DNA of 64,000 bases. Origin: Paenibacillus dauci (GTDB lineage: Bacteria > Bacillota > Bacilli > Paenibacillales > Paenibacillaceae). The notes under the pieces were generated by a model. The model searched no databases. It was not told the DNA's origin and saw nothing but the letters and a program-made list of their open reading frames with translations. The position numbers were made by a program, and so were the translations under genes. The stretch's first letter is position 1. Every line of letters starts with the position of its first letter. The stretch lies in the NCBI RefSeq assembly GCF_000971985.1, contig NZ_LAQQ01000001.1, positions 744,001-808,000 of the forward strand, given 5' to 3'. Shown piece after piece: positions 27,282 through 36,234 of this stretch.

Positions 27282-27808
27282 TAGGCATTCCCTCCTGTAA
27301 CTTGAGCAGTGCGCGGCAGAATCAGAAACTTGCTTGCTTTACCATTGCTTAGGGATACATAGACATTGCGATCATCCATCTCTGCTTTGGCCTGAACACC
27401 ATTGTTTAGTTTGGCAACTTCTTCAAGCGTTTTGGGGATTTCGGTATATTCACGATTGGCCATTGCCTGGGATACAGGGAACATTGCATTTTCCCAGATC
27501 TTGTTGAGCTTAGCATCGGAATGGTCAACAACTTCTAATTTGAGAGTACGTGTACCCAGAATATCGGTGCTTTGTTTATGAATTTGTTGAACAATAGCTC
27601 CCAAATCTGCTTCCGGTTTCAAATCGAGTTTCAAAGCAACCTCTTTCTGGTTAATAGTAACCTGAGCAGAGTTGACACCCGGATAAGACTGGACAATTTT
27701 CATAAGTGGATTGTGAAGGGTAAGTTGACGATACGTAAACCAGCCCCCAAACAGTACGGCAATTGAAACAACCACGGTAATCATAACAGGCAGCGCCCGA
27801 AGTTTCAT
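27281..27808 (-). CDS. Single-pass membrane protein of unknown function, partner gene of the short FtsH-like protease
   Basis: A 175-residue protein with one N-terminal membrane anchor (about 7-27) and a soluble domain of about 145 residues with no motif I recognise (YPGVNSAQVTINQKEV, then LKLDLKPEADLG). It should face outside if the positive-inside rule applies (MKLR start). ATG at 27808 follows GAGGAGGA. Its stop overlaps the protease start by one base (TAATG), so the two proteins are translationally coupled. It may supply the extracytoplasmic part that this protease lacks; that is an inference. Confidence 0.8.
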   Translation of the reverse strand: MKLRALPVMITVVVSIAVLFGGWFTYRQLTLHNPLMKIVQSYPGVNSAQVTINQKEVALKLDLKPEADLGAIVQQIHKQSTDILGTRTLKLEVVDHSDAKLNKIWENAMFPVSQAMANREYTEIPKTLEEVAKLNNGVQAKAEMDDRNVYVSLSNGKASKFLILPRTAQVTGGNA

Positions 27809-27927
27809 ACATGTCCTCCTCTGTGTATATACATGATGCAGTTATTTTTCGTATAACTTTATTTCGGCAGACATTAGCCTTTCGGTAACCCAAAAACGAC
27901 AGGTTTTTTTGTGTTTTTCTAAAATAA

Positions 27928-27956
27928 TTTACACAAATTGTAGATAATTGTAGTAT
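27928..27956 (+). promoter_or_regulatory. Candidate sigma-A promoter of a short plus-strand transcript
   Basis: TTTACA, 17 bases, TAGTAT. The next features on this strand are two hairpins and a terminator, with no gene. Confidence 0.45.
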
Positions 27957-27962
27957 ATCATG

Positions 27963-28082
27963 CCCATTTGCTCCATTTTAAGGCAACTCTATGAACTTTA
28001 TTTTACATAAAATAATAATACAAAATCCGAAAATGATACGTTTGCTTGATGCAGACGAACTCTTTCGGATTTTTTATTTTGT
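27963..28082 (+). ncRNA. Candidate small RNA of about 115 nt ending in a strong terminator
   Basis: Between the promoter at 27928 and the T run at 28071-28080 there is a perfect TTATTTTA-CA-TAAAATAA dyad and a terminator stem AATCCGAAA / TTTCGGATT (28024-28032 with 28063-28071), itself enclosing a 7-bp hairpin CGTTTGC / GCAGACG. No plus-strand gene precedes the terminator, so it must end either a small RNA or an antisense transcript. A reading frame from 27991 has no ribosome binding site. Confidence 0.4.
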
Positions 28083-28353
28083 CGAATATGTTATATCAAG
28101 CAATCCATATTTTGGAGCAAATTCGTATAATTCATTATTATCTACGGGCAGTGTTTATCTAAAAACGCCTATCTGCCTCTATATCGCCAGCAAATATATA
28201 GTACCATCCCAAAAAAGCTTATTACTATACTAACGCTTTTGGATAGTCTGCTGCAAGTTTGGCAAATCCGGATAAGGCTTGTTTTTGGCTATTGGTCTAT
28301 GCTATATTGTGTAAAACATTTACATATTCAACCTTTTGTATGGATTTCTTACG

Positions 28354-28359
28354 TATAAT
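28354..28359 (+). promoter_or_regulatory. Candidate -10 element of the leuA transcript
   Basis: TATAAT in an ACGTATAATG context, about 40 bases before T-box stem I. The -35 is weak; an alternative is TTGTTT-18-TATATT ending near 28316. Confidence 0.35.
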
Positions 28360-28394
28360 GTTCTTGTTATATATTATATTTGAATCTTAATAAT

Positions 28395-28652
28395 AGCCAA
28401 ATGTGCTGATTAGAAGTAGTAGGATTGATAAACCTTACAGAGAGCCGCTGGTTGGTGGAAAGCGGTAGCGCATATCATTCCGAACTGATCTATGAACAGC
28501 TGCCTGATATGTAGGGTATGCCGGACTTCCACCGTTACAGGGATAGATGGTGATTGCCATCGAAAAAGATGATACCCTGTACTATCGGGTTATCAATTAG
28601 AGTGGTACCGCGGGTTCAGCCCCGTCTCTATAACAGAGACGGGGCTTTTTGC
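28395..28652 (+). ncRNA. Leucine T-box leader upstream of leuA
   Basis: Contains the T-box sequence AGAGTGGTACCGCGGG (28599-28614), the stem I AGAGAG element (about 28439-28444), and a terminator AGCCCCGTCTCT / AGAGACGGGGCT followed by T5 (28618-28650). The specifier region reads CCGAA-CTG-A near 28480-28488, GAA followed by the leucine codon CUG, matching the layout seen in the proline T-box of this window. It should couple leuA expression to uncharged tRNA-Leu. Confidence 0.9.
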
Positions 28653-28766
28653 TGTTCTGATTCCGGGTCAGGGCAGCCCCGCTTTATATATATGGTTTAG
28701 GGATATGGTTGAAAGTTGTATCGGTTATGTCTGGAGAATCACCACTATTACTCAGGAGGAATGGAT

Positions 28767-30326
28767 ATGAACCGTAATATTATTGTACTGGATACAACAC
28801 TGCGTGATGGCGAACAGGTACCTGGGGCACGAATGAATCTGGAGCAAAAAATCGAATTTGCCCATCAACTTAAAAGGCTGCAAGTGGATATGATTGAAGC
28901 CGGCTTTCCCGCTTCTTCCCGTGGGGATTTTGAGGCTGTACAGCAAATTGCAGCTATTACCGGTCAATCCATGGCAGTAACCGCACTGGCACGAGCAGTA
29001 TCTTCGGATATTGACGCAGTTTATCAAAGCATCAAAGCTGCCGAGCATCCATTTATTCATATTGTGCTGGGTACTTCCAATGTACACGTAACGAGCAAAT
29101 TTCAACGTTCTCATGAAGCTGTCCGTCAAATGGGGGTTGATGCTGTCAAATATGCACGTACGCTGCTGCCTGAAGTCCAGTATTCGACCGAAGATGCTTC
29201 AAGATCCGACTTTGAATATTTATGGCAAACGATTGAGGCTGTGGTACGTGCAGGTGCGACTATTATCAATATTCCCGATACGGTTGGTTATGCGGAACCG
29301 GATGAATTTGGACATCTGATCCATCGTATTCATGACCGGCTTCAGAATCTGAATGATCGGGTTATGCTGAGTGTTCATTGTCATAATGACCTGGGCATGG
29401 CGACTGCCAATACGCTGAGTGCGATACGTAATGGTGCCCAAAAAGTGGAATGTACGATTAATGGCCTTGGCGAACGTGCCGGTAATACGTCACTTGAAGA
29501 AGTGGTAATGGCACTCAAGGTCAAAGAAGACCTCTACCGCTGTACAACGGGTATACGTACCGAAGAATTGATGAATACCTCACGGCTGCTGACGCATCTG
29601 ACCGGTCTGGATGTGCAGGTAAACAAAGCTATTACAGGAGAAAATGCATTTGCCCACTCTTCGGGCATTCATCAGGATGGACTGCTCAAGGACAAGAATG
29701 TATATGAGATTATGTCTCCCGAGCAGGTCGGTGCGGGTGCTATGGAACTGATCCTGACCGCACGGTCCGGGCGTCATGCTTTTCGTAATGCAATAGGCAA
29801 ACTGGGCTATGGCGATCGTCAGCCTGAAGAAGTAGAAGCATTATTTGCCGCATTCCTGGAACTGGCTGATCGTAAAAAGGAAATCTATGATCATGACCTG
29901 CTGTTTCTGCTCAGCGAATCTTCCAACCGTAATGAATCCGACAAACTATATTCTCTTGATTCTTTTCAAGTCATCACAGGAGATCTGCATCCCACTGCTA
30001 CCGTACAGCTGCGTAAAGGCGAATCGGTGTATACGGGAAGCGCTACCGGTGACGGTCCGATTGATGCGTTATACAGTGTGGTTCGTCAATTGACCGGAAT
30101 CGATATCAGTCTGAGACATTACAAAATCAACAGCATCTCACGAGGTCAGGAAGCGATCGGACGGGTCAGCGTACAGATTGATTACGAAGGACAGACCTAT
30201 TCCGGCCGAGCGATGGATACGGATATTATTCGGGCCAGTGCATTGGCGCTGATTAACGGGATCAACACGCTGCTGCTGGACACTCCGCATCGAGATCATC
30301 GACAGACTCTGGTGCAGACTCCATAG
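28767..30326 (+). CDS. leuA: 2-isopropylmalate synthase
   Basis: Condenses acetyl-CoA with 2-ketoisovalerate, the first committed step of leucine synthesis. The 519-residue protein has the TIM-barrel catalytic domain (VLDTTLRDGEQVPGA, metal ligands in SVHCHNDLGMA, NGLGERAGN), a linker, and a C-terminal regulatory LeuA dimer domain (about 390-515). The start is ATG 28767, 8 bases after AGGAGG; ATG 28761 is too close to it. It is a stand-alone gene controlled by its own T-box and ended by a terminator, separate from leuCD. Confidence 0.95.
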   Translation: MNRNIIVLDTTLRDGEQVPGARMNLEQKIEFAHQLKRLQVDMIEAGFPASSRGDFEAVQQIAAITGQSMAVTALARAVSSDIDAVYQSIKAAEHPFIHIVLGTSNVHVTSKFQRSHEAVRQMGVDAVKYARTLLPEVQYSTEDASRSDFEYLWQTIEAVVRAGATIINIPDTVGYAEPDEFGHLIHRIHDRLQNLNDRVMLSVHCHNDLGMATANTLSAIRNGAQKVECTINGLGERAGNTSLEEVVMALKVKEDLYRCTTGIRTEELMNTSRLLTHLTGLDVQVNKAITGENAFAHSSGIHQDGLLKDKNVYEIMSPEQVGAGAMELILTARSGRHAFRNAIGKLGYGDRQPEEVEALFAAFLELADRKKEIYDHDLLFLLSESSNRNESDKLYSLDSFQVITGDLHPTATVQLRKGESVYTGSATGDGPIDALYSVVRQLTGIDISLRHYKINSISRGQEAIGRVSVQIDYEGQTYSGRAMDTDIIRASALALINGINTLLLDTPHRDHRQTLVQTP

Positions 30327-30378
30327 GCTTCCTGCTAGGATGTACGTCATTCTCTACGCAAAATAGGTGATGATATAC

Positions 30379-30425
30379 AAAAAAGCGGCTGCATATGAGA
30401 TTACCATCTCTGCAGCCGCTTTTTA
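30379..30425. terminator. Bidirectional terminator between leuA and ypmB
   Basis: Stem AAAAAGCGGCTGCA / TGCAGCCGCTTTTT, with an inner GAGAT/ATCTC pairing in the loop. It can serve leuA (plus) and the dinG-rex-ypmB transcript (minus). Confidence 0.88.
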
Positions 30426-30484
30426 TATTTATTTCCTTATGGATCGTTGTTAATCATTCATGACCTGGTAACAATATCGCTGGA

Positions 30485-31021
30485 TTAATTGCCGGACAAT
30501 GTATTAGGCAGCTCCATCGGTCCACCCAGCTTGGTGCCATCACGGAAGTTGTAAAATACATAATAATAATGATCTCCTGATTTGGCGAATACCTGCCATG
30601 TGTATTTACCATTGTACGAACCCGGTAGGGTACGAACCACTTCAGCGCCTGGCAGATCTTTTTGTACCAGTTGCTCCACCTGTTGTACATTTATGGTTCC
30701 TGCTGTTTTCTCTACATGTACAGCATTGGCTCCCTGTACCGGAGTGCCATCTTTATTAAACTTGACCCAGACCATTACTTCCTGCTGCTGATCATTCTGT
30801 CCCTGCACTACCCAATAGATCGACTTTTCATTCCAGACCGACTGGTACGTGCGGGTAAGCGAAGTCAGGTTAGCCTGCTTCTGGGCAATCTCCAGCGCTT
30901 CCTGTTCATGGCTCCATGGCTTGGCCATAACATGCACATAGAACTGGTTCACGCATAATACAATCAGACCTACTACTGTAATAATAATCGCTATCCACTT
31001 GCCACTTCCCAAATTTCGCAA
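30485..31021 (-). CDS. ypmB: YpmB-like membrane-anchored protein (DUF5590/PepSY-like)
   Basis: A 178-residue protein with one N-terminal membrane helix (about 8-28) and a PepSY-like outer domain with YWVVQG and YYYVFYNFRDG near its ends. In Bacillus ypmB lies downstream of dinG and upstream of aspB-asnS, which matches its position after dinG here. The start appears to be TTG at 31021, 9 bases after AAGGATGG. Function is unknown. Confidence 0.8.
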   Translation of the reverse strand: MRNLGSGKWIAIIITVVGLIVLCVNQFYVHVMAKPWSHEQEALEIAQKQANLTSLTRTYQSVWNEKSIYWVVQGQNDQQQEVMVWVKFNKDGTPVQGANAVHVEKTAGTINVQQVEQLVQKDLPGAEVVRTLPGSYNGKYTWQVFAKSGDHYYYVFYNFRDGTKLGGPMELPNTLSGN

Positions 31022-31051
31022 GACACGCCATCCTTTCTGTTCAACTTGCGG

Positions 31052-32359
31052 TTAGCGTGTGAGCAAACCTTCAAAAGCAAGCTGTGCTTCACGGCGGATT
31101 TTTTCTTCATCCAGCGTCAGCGATACGCCATCTTTGATTAGCTGCTTGCCGTCTACCCAGACATGCAGTACATCTTTGGCGCTGGCTGAATATACCGTGT
31201 GAGAGATAAAGTCCGTAAACGGCAGGAAATGAGGCTGATCGATATTCAGAGATGTGATATCGGCTTTCATTCCCACTGCGAATACACCTGTATTATCCAG
31301 GAATACAGACTTGGCACCATATTCGGTACCCATACGCAGAGCTTCCAGTGCAGGTACAGCCGTAGGATCACCGGATACCCCTTTATGGATCAATGCGGCC
31401 AGACGCATTTCTTCAAACATATCCAGATTGTTATTGCTGGCAGGTCCATCCGTACCCAGGGATACCACTACGCCTGCACGCAGCAGATCAGGTACACGTG
31501 CTACACCACTCGCCAGCTTAAGGTTGCTGCCCGGGTTATGAGAAATGGTTGCTTTGTGGGCAGCCAGTTTTTGAATCTCTTCATCAGTCAGATGAACAGC
31601 ATGTGCCAGCAAGGTCGGACGAGTGAATACACCCAGTTTTTCCAGATGATCTACCGGACGCAGACCGTAGTCACGTACGTTTTGTTCTACCTCAGCCACG
31701 GTCTCGGACATATGGGTATGCAATGGAACATCCAGATCATGAGCAGCCTGCACGAATTTCTCGATAAATGCCGGTGGACAAGTGTACGGGGCATGCGGAG
31801 ACATCATGGTCGTGATGCGTCCATTCGCTTGACCATGCCAGTCGCGTACGAATTGTACCGCCTGGTTGAGCTTCTCGTTCTGCTCTTCTTCCGAGCACAG
31901 ACCGATAACGCCGCGCATCAGGACTGCGCGCATACCAGATTGCTCAACGACTTCGGCAACACGTTCGGAACGGTCATACATATCAAGGAATGTTGTTGTG
32001 CCGCCTTTGAGCATTTCCAGAACAGACAGTGCTGTACCGGTGTAGACATCATCACTCGTAAATTTGGCTTCCATCGGCCACATTTTCTCCTGCAACCATA
32101 CTTGCAGAGCCAGATCATCTCCATAACCGCGCAGCAAGGACATGGCCGCATGACCATGACTGTTCACTAATCCGGGAATAAAGAACTGATGTCTGCCGTC
32201 TACGATCGTCATGCCTTCCTGATCAGCAGGCTCCTCTTCGCCCAGATAGGTAATCACATCATTCTCGATAACCATGTGTCCGTATAATACAGATTTTTCT
32301 CCATGGGAAGCTGCGAAGATTCCGTTTTTGATCATCCATTTACTCGGTGAGTTGTTCAT
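31052..32359 (-). CDS. mtaD: 5'-methylthioadenosine/S-adenosylhomocysteine deaminase (amidohydrolase)
   Basis: A 435-residue metal-dependent amidohydrolase of the TrzN/MtaD group, predicted to deaminate MTA or SAH. Metal ligands are in NSHGHAAMSLLRG, a histidine in PLHTHMSE, another in LLAHAVHL, and the aspartate in SLGTDGPASNNNLDM. Its N-terminus overlaps the end of rex by 20 bases, so it belongs to the dinG-rex-mtaD-ypmB transcript; ATG 32335 (MIKNG) is an alternative start without overlap. Other deaminase substrates cannot be excluded. Confidence 0.85.
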   Translation of the reverse strand: MNNSPSKWMIKNGIFAASHGEKSVLYGHMVIENDVITYLGEEEPADQEGMTIVDGRHQFFIPGLVNSHGHAAMSLLRGYGDDLALQVWLQEKMWPMEAKFTSDDVYTGTALSVLEMLKGGTTTFLDMYDRSERVAEVVEQSGMRAVLMRGVIGLCSEEEQNEKLNQAVQFVRDWHGQANGRITTMMSPHAPYTCPPAFIEKFVQAAHDLDVPLHTHMSETVAEVEQNVRDYGLRPVDHLEKLGVFTRPTLLAHAVHLTDEEIQKLAAHKATISHNPGSNLKLASGVARVPDLLRAGVVVSLGTDGPASNNNLDMFEEMRLAALIHKGVSGDPTAVPALEALRMGTEYGAKSVFLDNTGVFAVGMKADITSLNIDQPHFLPFTDFISHTVYSASAKDVLHVWVDGKQLIKDGVSLTLDEEKIRREAQLAFEGLLTR

Positions 32360-32999
32360 TCGTCTCTAATTCCTTTCCATCTTCAAGGTAGTAGGCCAGA
32401 CTCAGCAGATCGGTAGTAAAATCTGCTGTATGCACACGTACATGTGGTGGTGTTTTCAGGATAATCGGTGCAAAATTCAGAATCGCCTCGATGCCTGCTT
32501 CAATCAGCTGATCGGCAACACGCTGTGCCTCGGTATTGGGAACGGTAATAATACCGACCCGGATATGCTTGGACTTCACTGTCTCGGACAGCTCATCTAT
32601 CGGCTGTACAGTCAGCGTATTGATCTGGGTCCCTACCTTGGGTGTATACGAATCAAAGATTGCTATAATCTTCATCGTCTCCTGCAGATAGGCATTATAG
32701 TTGGAAAGCGCGTGTCCCAGATTACCTGCTCCAATCAGCGCGACATTGATCTGCTGATCCAGCTTCAGGATATGACGTATCTTCTCAATCAGATAGGATA
32801 CATCATATCCGATTCCTTTACGACCAAAATCACCAAAATAGGCAAGGTCTTTACGAATTTGGGCTGGGTTAAGATCCAGTTTTTGTCCCAGCTCCTGCGA
32901 AGATACAGTGGGCACCTCACGGGTATGCAGCTCGTTCAGGTATCTTAGGTAGACAGGTAATCTTCGCACGACCGCTTCTGATATTTTATCGGATTTCAT
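32340..32999 (-). CDS. rex: Redox-sensing transcriptional repressor Rex
   Basis: Senses the NADH/NAD+ ratio and represses fermentation and respiration genes when NADH is low. The 219-residue protein has an N-terminal winged helix (about 1-80: AVVRRLPVYLRYLNEL, RKDLAYFGDFGRKGIGYDV), a Rossmann NAD domain (ALIGAGNLGHALSNY) and a C-terminal swap helix. ATG at 32999 follows GAGGGGGAG and overlaps the dinG stop by 4 bases. I saw no TTGTGA-N6-TCACAA operator in this window. Confidence 0.95.
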   Translation of the reverse strand: MKSDKISEAVVRRLPVYLRYLNELHTREVPTVSSQELGQKLDLNPAQIRKDLAYFGDFGRKGIGYDVSYLIEKIRHILKLDQQINVALIGAGNLGHALSNYNAYLQETMKIIAIFDSYTPKVGTQINTLTVQPIDELSETVKSKHIRVGIITVPNTEAQRVADQLIEAGIEAILNFAPIILKTPPHVRVHTADFTTDLLSLAYYLEDGKELETNEQLTE

Positions 33000-35890
33000 G
33001 CTTGCTCCCCCTCTTGATTTGCAGCATCCTTCTCGTTCTCACGATGGCTCAGCCATTCCGCAATACGGGGAACCATTTGCTGCGTAGGCATATGTTCCAT
33101 TTTGGGACCGGGCAGCGAATACAGGAAGTGCTTACCATAATACGATTCGATAACACGGGTATCATAGATAAGTACAATACCGCGGTCATTCGCTGTCCGG
33201 ACCAGTCTGCCAAAGCCCTGCTTGAACCGGATAACTGCCTGTGGTACAGATAATTTCATGAATGGATTTTTCTTCTCTTTTTTGAGCCGTTCACTTTTGG
33301 CTTCTACCAATGGATGATTGGGCGGCTGGAAAGGCAGTCGCACAATCGCCAGACAGGTCAGTGCCTCTCCGGGAATATCGACGCCTTCCCAGAAGCTGCT
33401 CGTCCCCAGCAGTACGCAGGCCGGATGCTCCTGGAAACGGCGGGTCAGCTTGGTCCGGCTGCCTCCATCCACACCCTGTCCGAATACGGCAATATCGCTC
33501 TGTGATAATTTCTCCTTCAGAGGCTCATACACCTGCTTGAGCATGCGATAAGAAGTAAATAAGACCAGCATACGTCCGCGCGTTGCCTCGGCAGCATCTG
33601 CCAGCGAACGGGCCAGCATGCTGACAAAGTGTTCATCACCAACACTTCCCTTCACGCTCGGGAAGTCTCTTGGAATCAGTACAAGTGACTGTTCCCGGTA
33701 ATTAAACGGCGATTCCAGCATCGAGGTATTCAGCTTGCCCTGCTGCTCGGCTTCCTTAAGCCCCAGTTGTTCGATCATGTACTGGAAGTTTTTGTCGATC
33801 GACAGTGTTGCAGATGTCAGCACAATACTTTTCTTTTTGTCAAAGAAATGCTCTTTGAGCTGCTGGCTGACATCGACCGGAACAGCATACATCTGCAGCG
33901 ACTTGCTGCGATAATTGCCGTTCGCTTCATACCAGTAGACCGTATCTTCACTATCCAGCTTAATAAAATGACGAAGATCATCGCGAACACCGGTCAGATC
34001 TTTGAACAGTCCCGAGACATCGGTTACGAGTCCATCGCTATCCAGCACCTCATCCGATTCCTTGATCTTGTTCATGACCTGTTCACCCTTACGGATAATC
34101 TGGCTAAGACCAATATGAATCCGATTTTCCAGCTCCGCGATTTCGGCCCATTCTTCCGGTTTCTTTTGCGGCAGCAGACGAAGGGTAAACTGCGCAGCCT
34201 CGCCTGGAGCCGCATCACTACGCTGTGGCAGCAGAGCGAACAGCAGCTCACTCAGCTTGTCCCAGTCTTCTTTAACATCTGTTAATTCCGGATACAGATT
34301 ATCGATGGCTATTGCCCACTCCATACCGCGTTCACTGCCGGAAGATCCCAGCTGCTGACGCAAAATCGCCAGCTGACCAGTCTTGCTGTCCTTGAACAGA
34401 CGCAGCATTGGATGAACCAATGTGAAATATTTCATGTGCATGCCCAGATGTTTGCCGGCTACATCTTCAAGATGATGAGCCTCATCAATAACCAGATGCT
34501 CGTAGGCAGGCAACAGCTGATGTCCAGCCTTGATATCGGTAAACAACTTGGAATGGTTCGTAATTACCACATCTGCTGCACCGGCTTCATGCTTGGCCCG
34601 GTGATAAAAGCACTGCCGGAACCATGGACAAGCACGTCCCAGACAGGAATCGGTATCACTGGCGACCGTTTCCCAGAAATCGCCACCGCGGTTGCCCATA
34701 TTGAGCTCTTCATCATCCCCGGTCTCGGTAGCTGTCAGCCAGACAATCATCTGGGCAGCGATCAGCACATCTTCCTTGGGACTCTGAAATTCCTTTGTAT
34801 TTATTTTATGCTCAAATTTGCGCAGACACAAATAATGCTGGCGTCCTTTGAACACGGCAGCACGAAAAGCAAACGGAATCACCTGTGTCAGCAGCGGAAC
34901 ATCCCGTTCGCGCAGCTGTTCCTGCAAATTAATCGTATGCGTGCTGACCATAACTCTCTCGCTATTTTTGACGCTATGATAAATGGAAGGCAGCAAATAA
35001 CCAAGCGATTTGCCCGTTCCGGTTCCTGCTTCAATCAATAAATGCTTCTCATCCGTAAGTGCGCGTACTACTTCGTCAAACATCTGATTCTGCGGCTCAC
35101 GTTCTTCATAATCTGGCAGCAGCTTGCGCAAGTTGTCTTTGACCTGTTCCAGGAACTCATCAAAGGACACATCTGCCAGCGGCATGCCTTCTCTTGCTTC
35201 CTCGGCAGAAGGGATATCCATCCAGTCGCCTACTTTCAGCGCAAGCTGGCGGTAGAATCGATGTTCATCCAGATCCTGTGCCGGCTGTGCTTCACGCTGC
35301 ATGCGTACGCCATCAAAGTACCAGCCCAGATCACTATCCTGATTGTCGAACAGCTCTGCCAGGCGCTGCACTGTAATCAGCGGCAGGCCATCCAATTCTT
35401 CCAGGCATTTCAGAAATACATAGGCTGTCGCCAGTGCATCACTATCCGCCTGATGGGGACGATCATGTTCGAATCCAAGCGAGCTGCTGACCATACTCAG
35501 CTGATAACTAGGCAGATTCGGGAAAAATACACGCAGGAAATCCATCGTATCCAGCACTCTGCCGGTAAACGGCAAATAACCGGTACGGTCCAGTGCACGC
35601 TGCAAAAAGCCCAAATCAAAAGCTACATTATGTCCGACCAGCACTGCATCTTCCAGCAGCGGAATCATCTCCAGCATCACGTCATCCAGTTCTGGAGCGT
35701 CTGCTACATCTTCGTTGCGAATACCTGTTAATCCGGTAATAAATGGAGGAATCTTCCCTCCGGGTTTGACCATGGAGCTGTATACCTGTGTAATCGTTAA
35801 ATCATGATCTATAACAGCAAGACCCACCTGAATGATATCATCCGAGGACTGGGTTCCTGTTGTCTCAAAATCCAGTACGGCAAATTTCAT
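32996..35890 (-). CDS. dinG: DinG-family ATP-dependent helicase with N-terminal 3'-5' exonuclease domain
   Basis: A 964-residue protein. An epsilon-like DEDD exonuclease occupies about 1-160 (VLDFETTGT; VGHNVAFDLGFL; HQADSDALA). A superfamily 2 helicase follows, with Walker A EAGTGTGKSLGYLLPS, DEAH box VIDEAHHLEDV and motif VI FKQGFGRLVRT. Four cysteines (HYLCLRKF, then C-x4-C-x5-C in CLGRACPWFRQC) are placed like an XPD-type iron-sulfur cluster. This exonuclease-helicase fusion is typical of Bacillales. It starts the dinG-rex-mtaD-ypmB unit. Confidence 0.95.
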   Translation of the reverse strand: MKFAVLDFETTGTQSSDDIIQVGLAVIDHDLTITQVYSSMVKPGGKIPPFITGLTGIRNEDVADAPELDDVMLEMIPLLEDAVLVGHNVAFDLGFLQRALDRTGYLPFTGRVLDTMDFLRVFFPNLPSYQLSMVSSSLGFEHDRPHQADSDALATAYVFLKCLEELDGLPLITVQRLAELFDNQDSDLGWYFDGVRMQREAQPAQDLDEHRFYRQLALKVGDWMDIPSAEEAREGMPLADVSFDEFLEQVKDNLRKLLPDYEEREPQNQMFDEVVRALTDEKHLLIEAGTGTGKSLGYLLPSIYHSVKNSERVMVSTHTINLQEQLRERDVPLLTQVIPFAFRAAVFKGRQHYLCLRKFEHKINTKEFQSPKEDVLIAAQMIVWLTATETGDDEELNMGNRGGDFWETVASDTDSCLGRACPWFRQCFYHRAKHEAGAADVVITNHSKLFTDIKAGHQLLPAYEHLVIDEAHHLEDVAGKHLGMHMKYFTLVHPMLRLFKDSKTGQLAILRQQLGSSGSERGMEWAIAIDNLYPELTDVKEDWDKLSELLFALLPQRSDAAPGEAAQFTLRLLPQKKPEEWAEIAELENRIHIGLSQIIRKGEQVMNKIKESDEVLDSDGLVTDVSGLFKDLTGVRDDLRHFIKLDSEDTVYWYEANGNYRSKSLQMYAVPVDVSQQLKEHFFDKKKSIVLTSATLSIDKNFQYMIEQLGLKEAEQQGKLNTSMLESPFNYREQSLVLIPRDFPSVKGSVGDEHFVSMLARSLADAAEATRGRMLVLFTSYRMLKQVYEPLKEKLSQSDIAVFGQGVDGGSRTKLTRRFQEHPACVLLGTSSFWEGVDIPGEALTCLAIVRLPFQPPNHPLVEAKSERLKKEKKNPFMKLSVPQAVIRFKQGFGRLVRTANDRGIVLIYDTRVIESYYGKHFLYSLPGPKMEHMPTQQMVPRIAEWLSHRENEKDAANQEGEQA

Positions 35891-35948
35891 GGATGTCTAA
35901 ATCCTTTCCTTGCAGTCGTCACACCTGATGTCAAAATGTTCACCTATC

Positions 35949-35977
35949 AGCATACCAGAACAGGACGGTTTTGAAAA
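35949..35977 (-). promoter_or_regulatory. Sigma-A promoter of dinG
   Basis: Minus strand TTTTCA (35977-35972), 17 bases, TATGCT (35954-35949), about 50 bases before the dinG ATG. Confidence 0.5.
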
Positions 35978-36073
35978 CGTGGCGAGGTGACGGAAACTGA
36001 CGCATTCGGCATCCCCATTATCGCGGCTGCCCAGCAATCTCTCCCCGACCGACCCTTTATTCTGTAGATGCAT

Positions 36074-36120
36074 AAAAAAAGGTGATACATGACGTGTTTG
36101 ACAGGCACGCAGTATCACCT
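36074..36120 (-). terminator. Terminator of the panBCD operon
   Basis: Minus-strand stem AGGTGATAC / GTATCACCT with inner CGTG/CACG pairing, then T7. It lies about 115 bases after the panD stop, so panB-panC-panD form one unit. Confidence 0.85.
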
Positions 36121-36234
36121 TGCTTAGGCGTTATGTTTCTTTTATTATACATGATTTCCTCTAGTACGCCTACGCATATTATCTACCTGGACAGACTGCA
36201 GATCCGGTTCATAGCTCCATGTATATCATTCGCG

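Noticed and set aside
27809-27910. Riboswitch in the leader of the membrane-partner gene (GGGTTACCG resembles part of a c-di-GMP-I motif)
   Set aside because: The other conserved segments of that class are absent.
27991-28233. 80-codon plus-strand frame
   Set aside because: No ribosome binding site and it runs through a strong terminator.
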